Assembly (NCBI GenBank): GCA_016286935.1
Contig: JAEEUO010000063.1
Span: 1 to 6,848, forward strand
Reading direction: 5' to 3'
DNA from: Bacillota bacterium
GTDB lineage: Bacteria > Bacillota > Clostridia > Peptostreptococcales > Anaerovoracaceae
DNA: 6,848 bases
Position numbers and translations under genes: made by a program. Positions 1-6,361 of the stretch are shown here, piece by piece (the stretch's first letter is position 1; every line of letters starts with the position of its first letter). Under the pieces are notes generated by a model. That model saw nothing but the letters and a program-made list of their open reading frames with translations. It searched no databases and was not told where the DNA came from.

Positions 1-59
1 AGAAGCTGAACCTGATCCGGCTCGACCCGCGCATCCCCGCCGGCGCAAAGGTATATTGA
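1..59 (+). CDS. C-terminal end of an unidentified upstream protein (partial)
   Basis: The third forward frame is open from the window edge and ends at TGA 57-59, giving 18 residues that finish DPRIPAGAKVY. Codon use (CTG, ATC, CGG, CTC, GAC, CCG, CGC, GCC, GGC) matches the real genes nearby, whereas the other forward frames either stop at once or read as Arg/Pro-rich shadow sequence. The tail is too short to assign a family. A polyphosphate kinase would be a natural neighbour for the ppx-like gene downstream, but nothing in these residues tests that. A hairpin with a T-run begins 17 nt after the stop. Confidence 0.55.
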   Translation, partial: KLNLIRLDPRIPAGAKVY

Positions 60-76
60 TCCATCGTTTCAACACA

Positions 77-107
77 GGGTTGCGGTCCGACGGCCGCACC
101 CTTTTTT
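77..107 (+). terminator. Intrinsic terminator or attenuator in front of ppx
   Basis: GGGT (77-80) pairs with ACCC (98-101), GCGG (82-85) with CCGC (94-97), and CC (87-88) with GG (92-93), leaving single-base bulges at 81 and 86 and a three-base loop. Six T follow at 102-107. This is a textbook terminator shape for the gene ending at 59. The next gene's Shine-Dalgarno starts only 5 nt later, so no promoter fits between them. ppx must therefore be read through this element or start from a promoter upstream of it. Confidence 0.7.
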
Positions 108-123
108 ACACGGAGAAAACGCT

Positions 124-1041
124 ATGACCAGAAAAGCCGTCATCGACGTCGGTTCGAACTCCGTCAAGTTCCTCGTCGGCGAGCTCGCCGCGGACGGAAC
201 GGTCCGGACGGTCGTCGACACGAACGCGGTCGTCCGGCTCGCCGAAGGCCTCGACAGGACCGGAAGGCTCGGCCGCGAAGCGATGAAGCGGAACGCCGAG
301 GCCGTCGCGCGGTTTGCCGCGGAGGCCCGCGAACGCGGCGCGGATGAGATCGTCTGCGTCGGAACGATGGCGCTCCGGAGCGCTTCGAACGCGGAGACGT
401 TCGCGCGGCGCGTGAAGCGGTCGTGCGGCGTCGACGTCTGCGTCCTTCCCGGCGAAGAGGAGGCGCGGCTGAGCTCCCTTGCCGTTCTGTCCGGCCTCCC
501 GGAAAGCGACGGAGACCTCGTGATCTTCGACACCGGCGGCGGCTCGACCGAGTTCATCTACGCGCGCGGAAGAGACGTTTGGAAGCGGTTCTCCGTCAAC
601 GTCGGCTCGGTCCGCATTACGGAGAATTGCCTGAAGAGCGACCCCGTCACCGGCGAAGACGTCAAGACCGCGCTCGCACGCATCGACGCGGAATTCGCGG
701 AAGCGGGCGTCTCGGGCGCCCCGCAGCGGATCGTCGGCATCGGCGGAAACGTGACCGCGATGGCCGCGGTGAAAGAGAAGCTCGTCGCATACGATCCGGA
801 GCGGATCCGGGGCTTGCGGCTCACGGCGGAGGACGTCGACGTCCAGATCGCCTTGTACGCGTCCCGCACGGGCGCGGAGCGGAGAGCGATCCCCGGCCTT
901 CCGCCGAAGCGCGCGGACATCATCCTCGCGGGCGCCTGCATCGTCCGCGTGATCCTGACCCGCCTCGGATGCGCCGAGCTGACCGTCAGCGACCGCGGCC
1001 TGCGCCACGGGCTGATGGAGGAACTGTTCAAGAAAGGCTGA
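124..1041 (+). CDS. ppx: Ppx/GppA-family phosphatase (exopolyphosphatase or pppGpp phosphohydrolase)
   Basis: This 305-residue cytoplasmic enzyme belongs to the ASKHA-fold family that removes terminal phosphates from polyphosphate or converts pppGpp to ppGpp. Visible motifs are the first phosphate loop DVGSNSVKF (8-16), LPGEEEARLS (108-117) holding the family's catalytic Glu (likely E112), the second phosphate loop DTGGGSTEF (136-144), GIGGNVTAMAA (205-215), and the C-terminal SDRGLRHGLM (289-298). The length fits the short two-domain form. The roughly 200-residue C-terminal extension of E. coli Ppx and GppA is missing. The ATG at 124 is supported by GGAG at 112-115, 8 nt upstream, and the motif begins almost at residue 1 as usual. 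Sequence alone does not separate Ppx from GppA activity; Ppx is the customary label. Terminator-like hairpins lie on both sides, so it may be a single-gene unit. Confidence 0.93.
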   Translation: MTRKAVIDVGSNSVKFLVGELAADGTVRTVVDTNAVVRLAEGLDRTGRLGREAMKRNAEAVARFAAEARERGADEIVCVGTMALRSASNAETFARRVKRSCGVDVCVLPGEEEARLSSLAVLSGLPESDGDLVIFDTGGGSTEFIYARGRDVWKRFSVNVGSVRITENCLKSDPVTGEDVKTALARIDAEFAEAGVSGAPQRIVGIGGNVTAMAAVKEKLVAYDPERIRGLRLTAEDVDVQIALYASRTGAERRAIPGLPPKRADIILAGACIVRVILTRLGCAELTVSDRGLRHGLMEELFKKG

Positions 1042-1051
1042 CCTCACGAAT

Positions 1052-1095
1052 GTGAACCAAAAAGCGATCTTTTTGGTTCACGTTTTCGTTTTTGC
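1052..1095 (+). terminator. Perfect 12-bp inverted repeat with T-rich tail: ppx terminator, possible operator
   Basis: Arms at 1052-1063 (GTGAACCAAAAA) and 1070-1081 (TTTTTGGTTCAC) are exact reverse complements around the 6-nt loop GCGATC. In RNA the stem can grow by four more pairs, including two G-U pairs, at 1048-1051 with 1082-1085. A T-rich stretch at 1083-1093 follows. It starts 10 nt after the ppx stop, so it is a plausible terminator. Its right arm also occupies the -35 zone of the glycosidase promoter, so the DNA palindrome could equally be a repressor site. Confidence 0.72.
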
Positions 1096-1103
1096 AGTAT
1101 ACT
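1073..1103 (+). promoter_or_regulatory. Probable sigma70-type promoter of the glycosidase gene
   Basis: A clear -10 element, TATACT, lies at 1098-1103. No good -35 exists at the usual distance. The candidates TTGGTT (1073-1078, 19-nt spacer) and TTCACG (1077-1082, 15-nt spacer) both lie in or touch the right arm of the inverted repeat. The expected start point is near 1110, leaving a leader of about 28 nt before the ATG. The weak -35 suggests modest basal activity or activator help. Confidence 0.55.
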
Positions 1104-1108
1104 GTGTG

Positions 1109-1122
1109 TGAAAACGCGAACA
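1109..1122 (+). promoter_or_regulatory. cre-like operator (CcpA catabolite repression site)
   Basis: TGAAAACGCGAACA matches the Bacillota cre consensus TGWAANCGNTNWCA at every fixed or degenerate position but one: G replaces T at the tenth base. It lies just downstream of the -10 and covers the predicted transcription start, the classic place for CcpA/HPr-Ser-P repression of secondary sugar genes. An oligosaccharide glucosidase is an expected target. The consensus is established knowledge; its use here is inferred. Confidence 0.6.
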
Positions 1123-1123
1123 A

Positions 1124-1129
1124 GTGAGG
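1124..1129 (+). promoter_or_regulatory. Ribosome binding site that decides the glycosidase start
   Basis: GTGAGG lies 8 nt before ATG 1138 and is the only Shine-Dalgarno-like sequence here. An in-frame GTG at 1108 would add ten residues, but it lies at or before the predicted transcription start, has no ribosome binding site, and overlaps the cre-like site. The ATG start also places family landmark residues at their standard numbers. Confidence 0.7.
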
Positions 1130-1137
1130 CGATCGCA

Positions 1138-2844
1138 ATGAACGGTGACTGGTACAAGGACCGTGTATTTTACCAGATCTGGCCGCGCAGCTTCAAGGAC
1201 GGAAACGGCGACGGGATCGGCGACCTGTACGGCGTCTATGATAAACTCGATTATCTGAAGGAGCTCGGGATCGGCGGGATCTGGTTTTCGCCGTTCTACC
1301 CGTCCCCCAACGCGGATTACGGCTACGACATCTCGGATTACTATTCGATCGCGCCCGAATACGGCGACCTCGACATCTTCCGCAAGGTCCTCGACAAGGC
1401 CCACAGCCTCGACATCAAGGTCATCCTCGACCTCGTGATCAACCACACCTCCGACGAGCACGAATGGTTCCGGAAGAGCCGCGACAAGGACAGCCCCTAC
1501 CGCGACTACTACTTCTGGCGGAAGGGAAAGAAGGAGGGCAGGGCGCCGAACAACTGGTCGAGCTTCTTCTCGAAGGGCGCGTGGACGTTCGATCCCGAGA
1601 CGATGGAACACTACCTCCACCTCCACCACGCGAAACAGGTCGACCTCAACATGGACAACCCGGCCGTGCGCGAGGAGGTCAAGAAGATCATGCGCTTCTG
1701 GCTCGACTTCGGCGTCGACGGCTTCCGCGAGGACGTCATCACGTACATCTCGAAGCCCGCGGCGCTTCCCGACGACCTGTTCTTCCAGGCCGTCAAGGGC
1801 CTCCGGTTCTACGACTGCGGCCCGCGGATCCACGAATACCTTCAGGAATTCCGCACCGACGTCCTCGATAAATACGACTGCATGACCGTCGGCGAGGCAC
1901 CGATGATCACGCCGCAGCGCGCGCTGACGTTCGTTTCGGGAAACCATCCCGACCTCAACATGGTCTTCGGCTTCCGCCACATGGAGGCGGACTGCCTGTA
2001 CAAGGAGTACCTTCCGCTGCCGTTCAGCCTCAGAAAGCTCAAGCGCGCGTTCACGAGCTGGCAGAACGCCCTGAACGGGAAGGCGTGGAACGCGCTCTAC
2101 CTCGAAAACCACGACCATCCGCGCGTCCTCTCGCGCTACGGCAGTGAACGGTACCACGACGAGAGCGGGAAGATGCTCGCGGCGTGCTACCTGCTCCAGA
2201 AGGGCACGCCGTTCGTCTACCAGGGCCAGGAGCTCGGCATGACGAACTTCGCGCTGCCGTCGATCGAGCAGTACGAGGACTGCGTCGCGCGGAAGCAGTA
2301 CGAGAACGCGACGAAGGTCCTGCCGAAGAAGTTCGTCCTCCGGATCATCCAAAGGGCGACGCGCGACAACTCCCGCAGCCCCGTCCAGTGGACCGGCGGG
2401 AAGAACGCGGGCTTCTCGGACGCGGAGCCGTGGTTCCCGGTCAACCGGAACTATCCGTCGATCAACGCGGCGGACGAGGCGGCGGATCCGGATTCGGTGC
2501 TGAACTTCTACCGGAGGCTCATCGCGTTCCGGACGAAGAGCCGCATCGTGCGGTACGGCGACTACCGCGAGCTTTTGCCGCTCAGCCGCTCCCTGTACGT
2601 CTACGAACGGACGTGGCAGGGCGAGACGCTGCTCGTGATCTGCAGCTTTACGGAGAAGGCCGTCCGCTACCGTTTCCCGAAGGGATTCGCCGCGGAGACG
2701 GCGGAGCTTCTCTTCTGCAATTACAGGACCGCGCCGTTTGACGCGGAGACCGGAGGGACGGCACGAAGCGGCCGGAAGCCGCATTGCCCGCGGATGACGA
2801 CGCGGCCGTACGAAACGAGAATCTATCGCATCACGAAACAGTGA
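1138..2844 (+). CDS. GH13 oligo-1,6-glucosidase-type alpha-glucosidase
   Basis: This 568-residue cytoplasmic enzyme (no signal peptide) should release glucose from the non-reducing ends of short alpha-glucosides such as isomaltose, isomaltooligosaccharides or panose. The N-terminal DGNGDGIGD loop (21-29) is the calcium-binding loop of oligo-1,6-glucosidases. GH13 regions follow: DLVINH (98-103), GFREDV (195-200) with nucleophile D199, GEAPM (252-256) with acid/base E253, and LENHDHPR (322-329) with stabiliser D326. Numbering is nearly that of the Bacillus cereus enzyme (D199, E255, D329). Val200, just after the nucleophile, is the residue linked to alpha-1,6 preference; alpha-1,4 maltases usually carry Thr. 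A short beta-domain fills the C-terminus (about 470-568), ending in RPYETRIYRI. Oddities are QVDLN (167-171) where the group usually has QPDLN, Glu198 where Met is common, and His after the HD pair where Gln is common. A malL/dexB-like role is most likely; trehalose-6-phosphate hydrolase is less likely. The next small ORF starts 5 nt after the stop. Confidence 0.93.
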   Translation: MNGDWYKDRVFYQIWPRSFKDGNGDGIGDLYGVYDKLDYLKELGIGGIWFSPFYPSPNADYGYDISDYYSIAPEYGDLDIFRKVLDKAHSLDIKVILDLVINHTSDEHEWFRKSRDKDSPYRDYYFWRKGKKEGRAPNNWSSFFSKGAWTFDPETMEHYLHLHHAKQVDLNMDNPAVREEVKKIMRFWLDFGVDGFREDVITYISKPAALPDDLFFQAVKGLRFYDCGPRIHEYLQEFRTDVLDKYDCMTVGEAPMITPQRALTFVSGNHPDLNMVFGFRHMEADCLYKEYLPLPFSLRKLKRAFTSWQNALNGKAWNALYLENHDHPRVLSRYGSERYHDESGKMLAACYLLQKGTPFVYQGQELGMTNFALPSIEQYEDCVARKQYENATKVLPKKFVLRIIQRATRDNSRSPVQWTGGKNAGFSDAEPWFPVNRNYPSINAADEAADPDSVLNFYRRLIAFRTKSRIVRYGDYRELLPLSRSLYVYERTWQGETLLVICSFTEKAVRYRFPKGFAAETAELLFCNYRTAPFDAETGGTARSGRKPHCPRMTTRPYETRIYRITKQ

Positions 2845-2849
2845 TCCCT

Positions 2850-2939
2850 ATGAAAACAAAGACGCTTTTCCTCATCGGCGTGATGATCGTGTTTCTGATC
2901 GGTATCGTGGCGACGGTGTATCTGTCGAATGTGTTATAA
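2850..2939 (+). CDS. 29-residue single-span membrane peptide
   Basis: An ATG 5 nt after the glycosidase stop opens a 29-codon frame ending at TAA 2937-2939. The peptide has a short basic start (MKTKT), then about 20 hydrophobic residues (6-25: LFLIGVMIVFLIG, then IVATVYL), then a polar end. This is the pattern of a one-helix inner-membrane peptide with the N-terminus probably inside. No good Shine-Dalgarno precedes it, so translation probably relies on coupling to the glycosidase. The gene is less GC-rich than its neighbours, as expected for Leu/Ile/Val/Phe codons. It fills the gap between two genes exactly, which argues for a real gene. I do not recognise a family; function unknown. Confidence 0.6.
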   Translation: MKTKTLFLIGVMIVFLIGIVATVYLSNVL

Positions 2940-2950
2940 AGGAGAATGCT

Positions 2951-3292
2951 ATGGCAACGGTGAATGTGTACGAACGGTACTATAAGGCGAAGGCGGAGGC
3001 GAACGGACGGAAGCGCCACGCGGCGCTCGTCGCCCTGATCTCGGACTCGGAGGCGGGTCAGATCCGGTACGAGGCGGCGGTGAACTTCTTCCCGCACGAC
3101 AGCGAGGACGATTTCGCGGTCTCGTACGACGCGTATTTCGCGAAGGAACTCTACGCGGGCAAGGGCCGCCGCTCGAAGAAACGCGAGGCGAAGCTGCTCG
3201 AGACGTTCCGCGAGGAGATCGACGCGCTCGCGGCGGAAGCGGGCGGAACGGTCTTCTGGGACGAACCGCTCCGGGACGAGCGCCGCGGGTAA
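2951..3292 (+). CDS. Hypothetical 113-residue charged soluble protein
   Basis: I do not recognise this family. The ATG at 2951 has GGAG at 2941-2944 six nt upstream, and codon use matches the genes around it. The protein starts with a polar segment rich in Tyr and Lys (VYERYYKAKAEANGRKRH, 5-22), followed by a hydrophobic strand-like stretch (AALVALI, 24-30) and alternating segments with GQIRYEAAVNFF (36-47) and EDDFAVSYDAYF (52-63). A highly charged helical region follows (about 72-97, with several Arg/Lys and Glu). There is no signal peptide, membrane span or Cys pair. It starts 11 nt after the membrane peptide and probably shares the transcript from the glycosidase promoter; a role in sugar use cannot be inferred from position alone. 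It is the last rightward gene before the shared terminator. Confidence 0.8.
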   Translation: MATVNVYERYYKAKAEANGRKRHAALVALISDSEAGQIRYEAAVNFFPHDSEDDFAVSYDAYFAKELYAGKGRRSKKREAKLLETFREEIDALAAEAGGTVFWDEPLRDERRG

Positions 3293-3420
3293 AGTAGCGC
3301 CGCGGAAGGGCACGGAACGATGCGGAAAAAGCGCCGCCCGGAACGCCGCGGATATGCGCACGGAACGCGCAAAGAAGCGTAAAGAAGCGCGGGAAACGCG
3401 CGGATCGAACGAAAAAACGG

Positions 3421-3464
3421 AAAAGAAAAGCCCCTGCGTCCGGCGGACGCGGGGGCCTCTTTTC
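3421..3464. terminator. Bidirectional intrinsic terminator between convergent operons
   Basis: The 12-nt arms 3430-3441 and 3445-3456 pair with a single T-G wobble (a C-A mismatch on the other strand) around a 3-nt loop. The hairpin is flanked by A-rich sequence on the left (3421-3429) and CTCTTTTCG on the right. Read leftward it gives a strong stem followed by TTTTCTTTT, ending the proBAC transcript just after the proC stop. Read rightward it has a shorter T-run and should end the glycosidase transcript. The stretch 3293-3420 holds only purine-rich, repetitive-looking sequence, including AAAGAAGCG twice in tandem (3371-3379, 3381-3389); I see no gene in it. Confidence 0.88.
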
Positions 3465-3473
3465 GTTCCGATC

Positions 3474-4280
3474 TTATTTTGCCTTGCCGAGCTCGATCGT
3501 CCGCTGGTACGCGGCGTCGACGGCGGCGAGGACGGCGCTCCGGGCGCCGTATTCCTCAAGCGCGACGACGCCTTCGATCGTCGAACCGGCGGGGGAGCAG
3601 ACGGCGGCGCGGAGCTGGGCGGGATCGCGGCCCGTCTGGAGCGCCAGCTTCGACGTGCCGACGAACGTCTGGAGCGCGAGGAGGCGCGATTTGTCGCGCG
3701 GAAGCCCTGCGCGGACACCCGCGTCGATCATCGCCTCGATGAGAAGGCAGACGAACGCGGGACCGCAGCCCGAGATCGCCGAACCGGCGTCGATCTTCTC
3801 CTCGGGCAACTTCATCAGGACGCCCGCGGGACGGAGCAGATCGTAGAACAGGCTCTCCTCCTCCTCCGTGACGCGCGGATCGCAGCAGTACAGGATCACG
3901 CCTTCGCCGACGGCTGCCGGGGTGTTCGGCATGATGCGGATCACGCGGGCGCCGCCGAGGAGCTCGGAGACGGCCGAAACGGTCATGCCGGCCGCCATGG
4001 AGACGACGACGGGCGAATCCTTCCGCGCGAGAAGCGTTTCGCGGATCTCGTCCGCGGCGTTCGTCATGACCTGGGGCTTGACGCCGAGGAAGAGGAAGCG
4101 GCTCTTTTCGGCCGCCTCGACCGCCGTGCAGTCGGTGCAGCCGTACGCCTTTTTGAGCTGGGCGAGCTTTTCGGAATGGTGGTCGGCGATGAAGACGTTC
4201 GAACCGCCGATGCTCTTCGCCGCGACGGACGCGAGCGTTCCGCCCATATTGCCGCAGCCGATGAAACCTGCTTTGAACAT
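3474..4280 (-). CDS. proC: Pyrroline-5-carboxylate reductase
   Basis: This enzyme catalyses the last step of proline synthesis, NAD(P)H-dependent reduction of 1-pyrroline-5-carboxylate to L-proline, in the cytoplasm. The 268-residue length is standard. The Rossmann domain opens with GFIGCGNMG (5-13), and GVKPQ (66-70) and IMPNTP (116-121) follow as in the family. The C-terminal dimerisation/catalytic domain has SGCGPAF (170-176), DAGVRAGLPRD (186-196) and the ProC signature ending CSPAGSTIEGVVAL (228-241). The start is fixed by a perfect AGGAGG (4288-4293) 7 nt upstream, lying in the 14-nt gap after the proA stop. It is the third gene of the proBAC operon, and the bidirectional terminator follows it directly. 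Nothing key is missing. Confidence 0.97.
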   Translation of the reverse strand: MFKAGFIGCGNMGGTLASVAAKSIGGSNVFIADHHSEKLAQLKKAYGCTDCTAVEAAEKSRFLFLGVKPQVMTNAADEIRETLLARKDSPVVVSMAAGMTVSAVSELLGGARVIRIMPNTPAAVGEGVILYCCDPRVTEEEESLFYDLLRPAGVLMKLPEEKIDAGSAISGCGPAFVCLLIEAMIDAGVRAGLPRDKSRLLALQTFVGTSKLALQTGRDPAQLRAAVCSPAGSTIEGVVALEEYGARSAVLAAVDAAYQRTIELGKAK

Positions 4281-4294
4281 TTCAGAACCTCCTG

Positions 4295-5551
4295 TTACCG
4301 GATCTGGCCGGTTCCGCGGATGATGTATTTATACGTGTTGAGCTCCTCGAGCCCCATCGGCCCGCGCGCGTGGAGTTTCTGGGTCGAGATGCCCATCTCG
4401 CAGCCGAGGCCGAATTCGCCGCCGTCGGTGAAGCGCGTCGAGCAGTTCACGTAGACGGCCGCCGAATCGACGGAGGACGTGAACTTCGCGGCGTTCGCGT
4501 CGTTTTCGGTGAGGATCGCGTCGCTGTGGCCGGTGGAGTGGGCCGCGATGTGGGCGATCGCCTCCTCCACGCCGTCGACGATCTTGACGGCAAGGATGTA
4601 ATCGAGGAATTCGGTGTCGAAATCGTCCGGACCGGCGTGCGTTCCGTCGATGATCTTCGCCGCGCGTTCATCGAGCCGGAGCTCGACGGGCGTCACGCCC
4701 TTCGCGGCGCGCTCCGTCACGAGGCGCTCCCGGAGGCGCGGCAGGAATTCCGCCGCGACGTCGCGGTGGACGAGCAGAACCTCCTCCGCGTTGCAGACCG
4801 ACGGGCGGCTCGTCTTCGCGTTTTCGATGATCGCGAGCGCCTGTTCGAGGTCGGCGGACGCGTCGACGTAGACGTGGCAGATGCCCGTGCCCGTTTCGAT
4901 GCAGGGCACCTTCGCGTTGTCCTTGCACCGGCGGATCAGGTTCGCGCCGCCGCGCGGGATCAGGAGATCGATCAGGCCGACGGCCCGCATCAGCTCATCG
5001 GCGCTGCGGTGGTCCGTGTCTTCGATGAAGCCGACGAGCGCGCCCGGAAGGCCCGCGTCTTCGAGGCCGAGCCGGATCGCGCGGACGATCGCCTCGTTCG
5101 AGCGGAACGCTTCCCGCCCGCCGCGGAGGACGACCGCGTTCCCCGATTTCAGGGCGAGGCAGGCGGCGTCGGACGTGACGTTCGGGCGGCTTTCGTAGAT
5201 GATCGCGACGACGCCGAGCGGAACGGACGTCTTTTCGATGACGAGGCCGTTCGGCCGCTCCACGCGGCGGATGACGCGCCCTTCCGGGTCGGGGAGCGCC
5301 GCGACGTCGCAGACGCCGTCGGCCATTCCGCGGATCCGCTGGGTCGTCAGCGTCAGCCGGTCGATCATGACGTCGCCGTATTTCTCGCGGGCGGCCTCCA
5401 CGTCGAGCCGGTTCGCGGCGAGGATCGCCTCCTCCTCCGAGACGAGCCGGTCGGCGATCTTAAGGAGCGCCGTGTTCTTCCGGTCCTTCGAAGCGGCCAG
5501 CGCGGGAAGCGCCGCGCGCGTTTCGACGAGGATATCGTGGGTCGCTTTCAT
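4295..5551 (-). CDS. proA: Gamma-glutamyl phosphate reductase
   Basis: ProA reduces L-glutamyl 5-phosphate with NADPH to glutamate 5-semialdehyde, which cyclises to pyrroline-5-carboxylate for ProC. The 418-residue length is normal. Family features include [20 protein letters not shown] (119-138), the [10 protein letters not shown] cofactor region (143-152), IPRGGANLI (198-206), the [16 protein letters not shown] block (215-230) and [15 protein letters not shown] (248-262) carrying the catalytic Cys253. The ProA signature spans 325-346, with [10 protein letters not shown] at its end. GGGAGG (5559-5564) stands 7 nt before the ATG, inside the last codons of proB, and only one base separates the proB stop from this start. 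Translation of the two is therefore probably coupled, which fits the need to pass unstable glutamyl phosphate between ProB and ProA. Confidence 0.97.
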   Translation of the reverse strand: MKATHDILVETRAALPALAASKDRKNTALLKIADRLVSEEEAILAANRLDVEAAREKYGDVMIDRLTLTTQRIRGMADGVCDVAALPDPEGRVIRRVERPNGLVIEKTSVPLGVVAIIYESRPNVTSDAACLALKSGNAVVLRGGREAFRSNEAIVRAIRLGLEDAGLPGALVGFIEDTDHRSADELMRAVGLIDLLIPRGGANLIRRCKDNAKVPCIETGTGICHVYVDASADLEQALAIIENAKTSRPSVCNAEEVLLVHRDVAAEFLPRLRERLVTERAAKGVTPVELRLDERAAKIIDGTHAGPDDFDTEFLDYILAVKIVDGVEEAIAHIAAHSTGHSDAILTENDANAAKFTSSVDSAAVYVNCSTRFTDGGEFGLGCEMGISTQKLHARGPMGLEELNTYKYIIRGTGQIR

Positions 5552-5552
5552 A

Positions 5553-6320
5553 TCATTTCCTCCCGATGAAACGGGTGCCGACCGGCTTGCCGTCGAGCAC
5601 GTCGTACAGGATCGCGGGATCCGCGCCGTTCGCGATCATCATGTCGATGCCCGCGTCCATGCAGATCCGCGCAGCGGTCAGTTTCGTCGCCATGCCGCCC
5701 GTCGAGAGCGCCGTTCCGCCGCCGCCCGCGCTTTCGATCATCGCGGGGGTGATCGCGCGGACTTCGGAGAGGAGCGTCGCGTCGGGGAACCGGCGCGGGT
5801 CCTTCGTATAGAGGCCGTCGATGTCGGTCAGGATGATCAGAAGGTCGGCGTCCGCGCACGTCGCGACCGTCGCGGCGAGCGTGTCGTTGTCGCCGACGGC
5901 GATCTCGTCCGTCGCGACCGAGTCGTTCTCGTTGATGACCGGGAGGACGTCGAGCTCGAGCAGACGGTCGAGCGTGTTCGAGAAGTTCGTCCGCCGCGTG
6001 TCGTCGCGGAGGTCTTCGCCGGTCAGAAGGATCTGGGCGACGTTGTGGTTGTATTCGGAGAACAGCTTGTCGTAGACGTACATCAGCTCGCACTGTCCGA
6101 CGGCGGCCGCGGCCTGCTTCGTCGGCATGTCGGCCGGCTTTTCGCGCAGATTGAGCTTCCCGACGCCCATGCCGATCGCGCCCGAAGAGACGAGCACGAG
6201 TTCGTGGCCGGCGTTTTTGACGTCGCTCAGGACTTCGCAGAGTTTGCCGACGCGGCGGATGTCCATGTGGCCGGTCGCGTGCGTCAATGTGGACGTTCCG
6301 ACTTTGACGATGATGCGCAT
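5553..6320 (-). CDS. proB: Glutamate 5-kinase, short form without PUA domain
   Basis: ProB phosphorylates the gamma-carboxyl of glutamate with ATP, the first and normally feedback-controlled step of proline synthesis. The amino-acid-kinase domain is complete: KVGTSTLT (6-13), VSSGAIGMG (44-52), AAVGQ (72-76), [12 protein letters not shown] (129-140), VGDNDTLAA (142-150), DGLYTKDP (168-175) and STGGMATK (206-213). The protein stops at 255 residues, right after the kinase fold (GTRFIGRK). The E. coli enzyme, about 367 residues, continues into an RNA-binding-like PUA domain. No stop or frameshift interrupts it, and proA begins one base later, so the short form is native. The ATG has AGGAGA (6327-6332) 6 nt upstream. 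It is the first gene of proBAC, with a promoter about 40-70 nt upstream. Confidence 0.96.
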   Translation of the reverse strand: MRIIVKVGTSTLTHATGHMDIRRVGKLCEVLSDVKNAGHELVLVSSGAIGMGVGKLNLREKPADMPTKQAAAAVGQCELMYVYDKLFSEYNHNVAQILLTGEDLRDDTRRTNFSNTLDRLLELDVLPVINENDSVATDEIAVGDNDTLAATVATCADADLLIILTDIDGLYTKDPRRFPDATLLSEVRAITPAMIESAGGGGTALSTGGMATKLTAARICMDAGIDMMIANGADPAILYDVLDGKPVGTRFIGRK

Positions 6321-6361
6321 AGCGATTCTCCTGTCTGAATGATCATACCTGTAATAAATTA

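Noticed and set aside
1108..1137. GTG start adding ten residues to the glycosidase
   Set aside because: It lies at the predicted transcription start inside the cre-like site and lacks a Shine-Dalgarno; ATG 1138 fits family numbering and spacing.
1078..2784. 568-codon open frame on the strand opposite the glycosidase
   Set aside because: It is a mirror of the GC-rich codon pattern; the product is rich in Arg/Val/Glu/Leu repeats without motifs, while the forward frame has every GH13 landmark.
3320..3382. 20-codon Arg/Lys-rich frame after the hypothetical gene
   Set aside because: Low-complexity product, poor ribosome binding site spacing (about 10 nt from a weak GGAAGG) and no hydrophobic or structural pattern; more likely untranslated sequence before the terminator.
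3371..3390. Two tandem copies of AAAGAAGCG as a repeat element
   Set aside because: Only two short copies in purine-rich intergenic DNA, with no array, target-site duplication or other sign of mobility.
4370..5569. 399-codon rightward frame opposite proA, and similar long frames opposite proB, proC and ppx
   Set aside because: Arg/Asp/Ala-rich shadow translations with no ribosome binding site or family motif; the opposite frames encode clear ProA, ProB, ProC and Ppx.
6321..6361. T-box or proline-responsive riboswitch upstream of proB
   Set aside because: Only about 35 nt lie between the predicted start and the ATG, with no stem-loop of the needed size or T-box core sequence.
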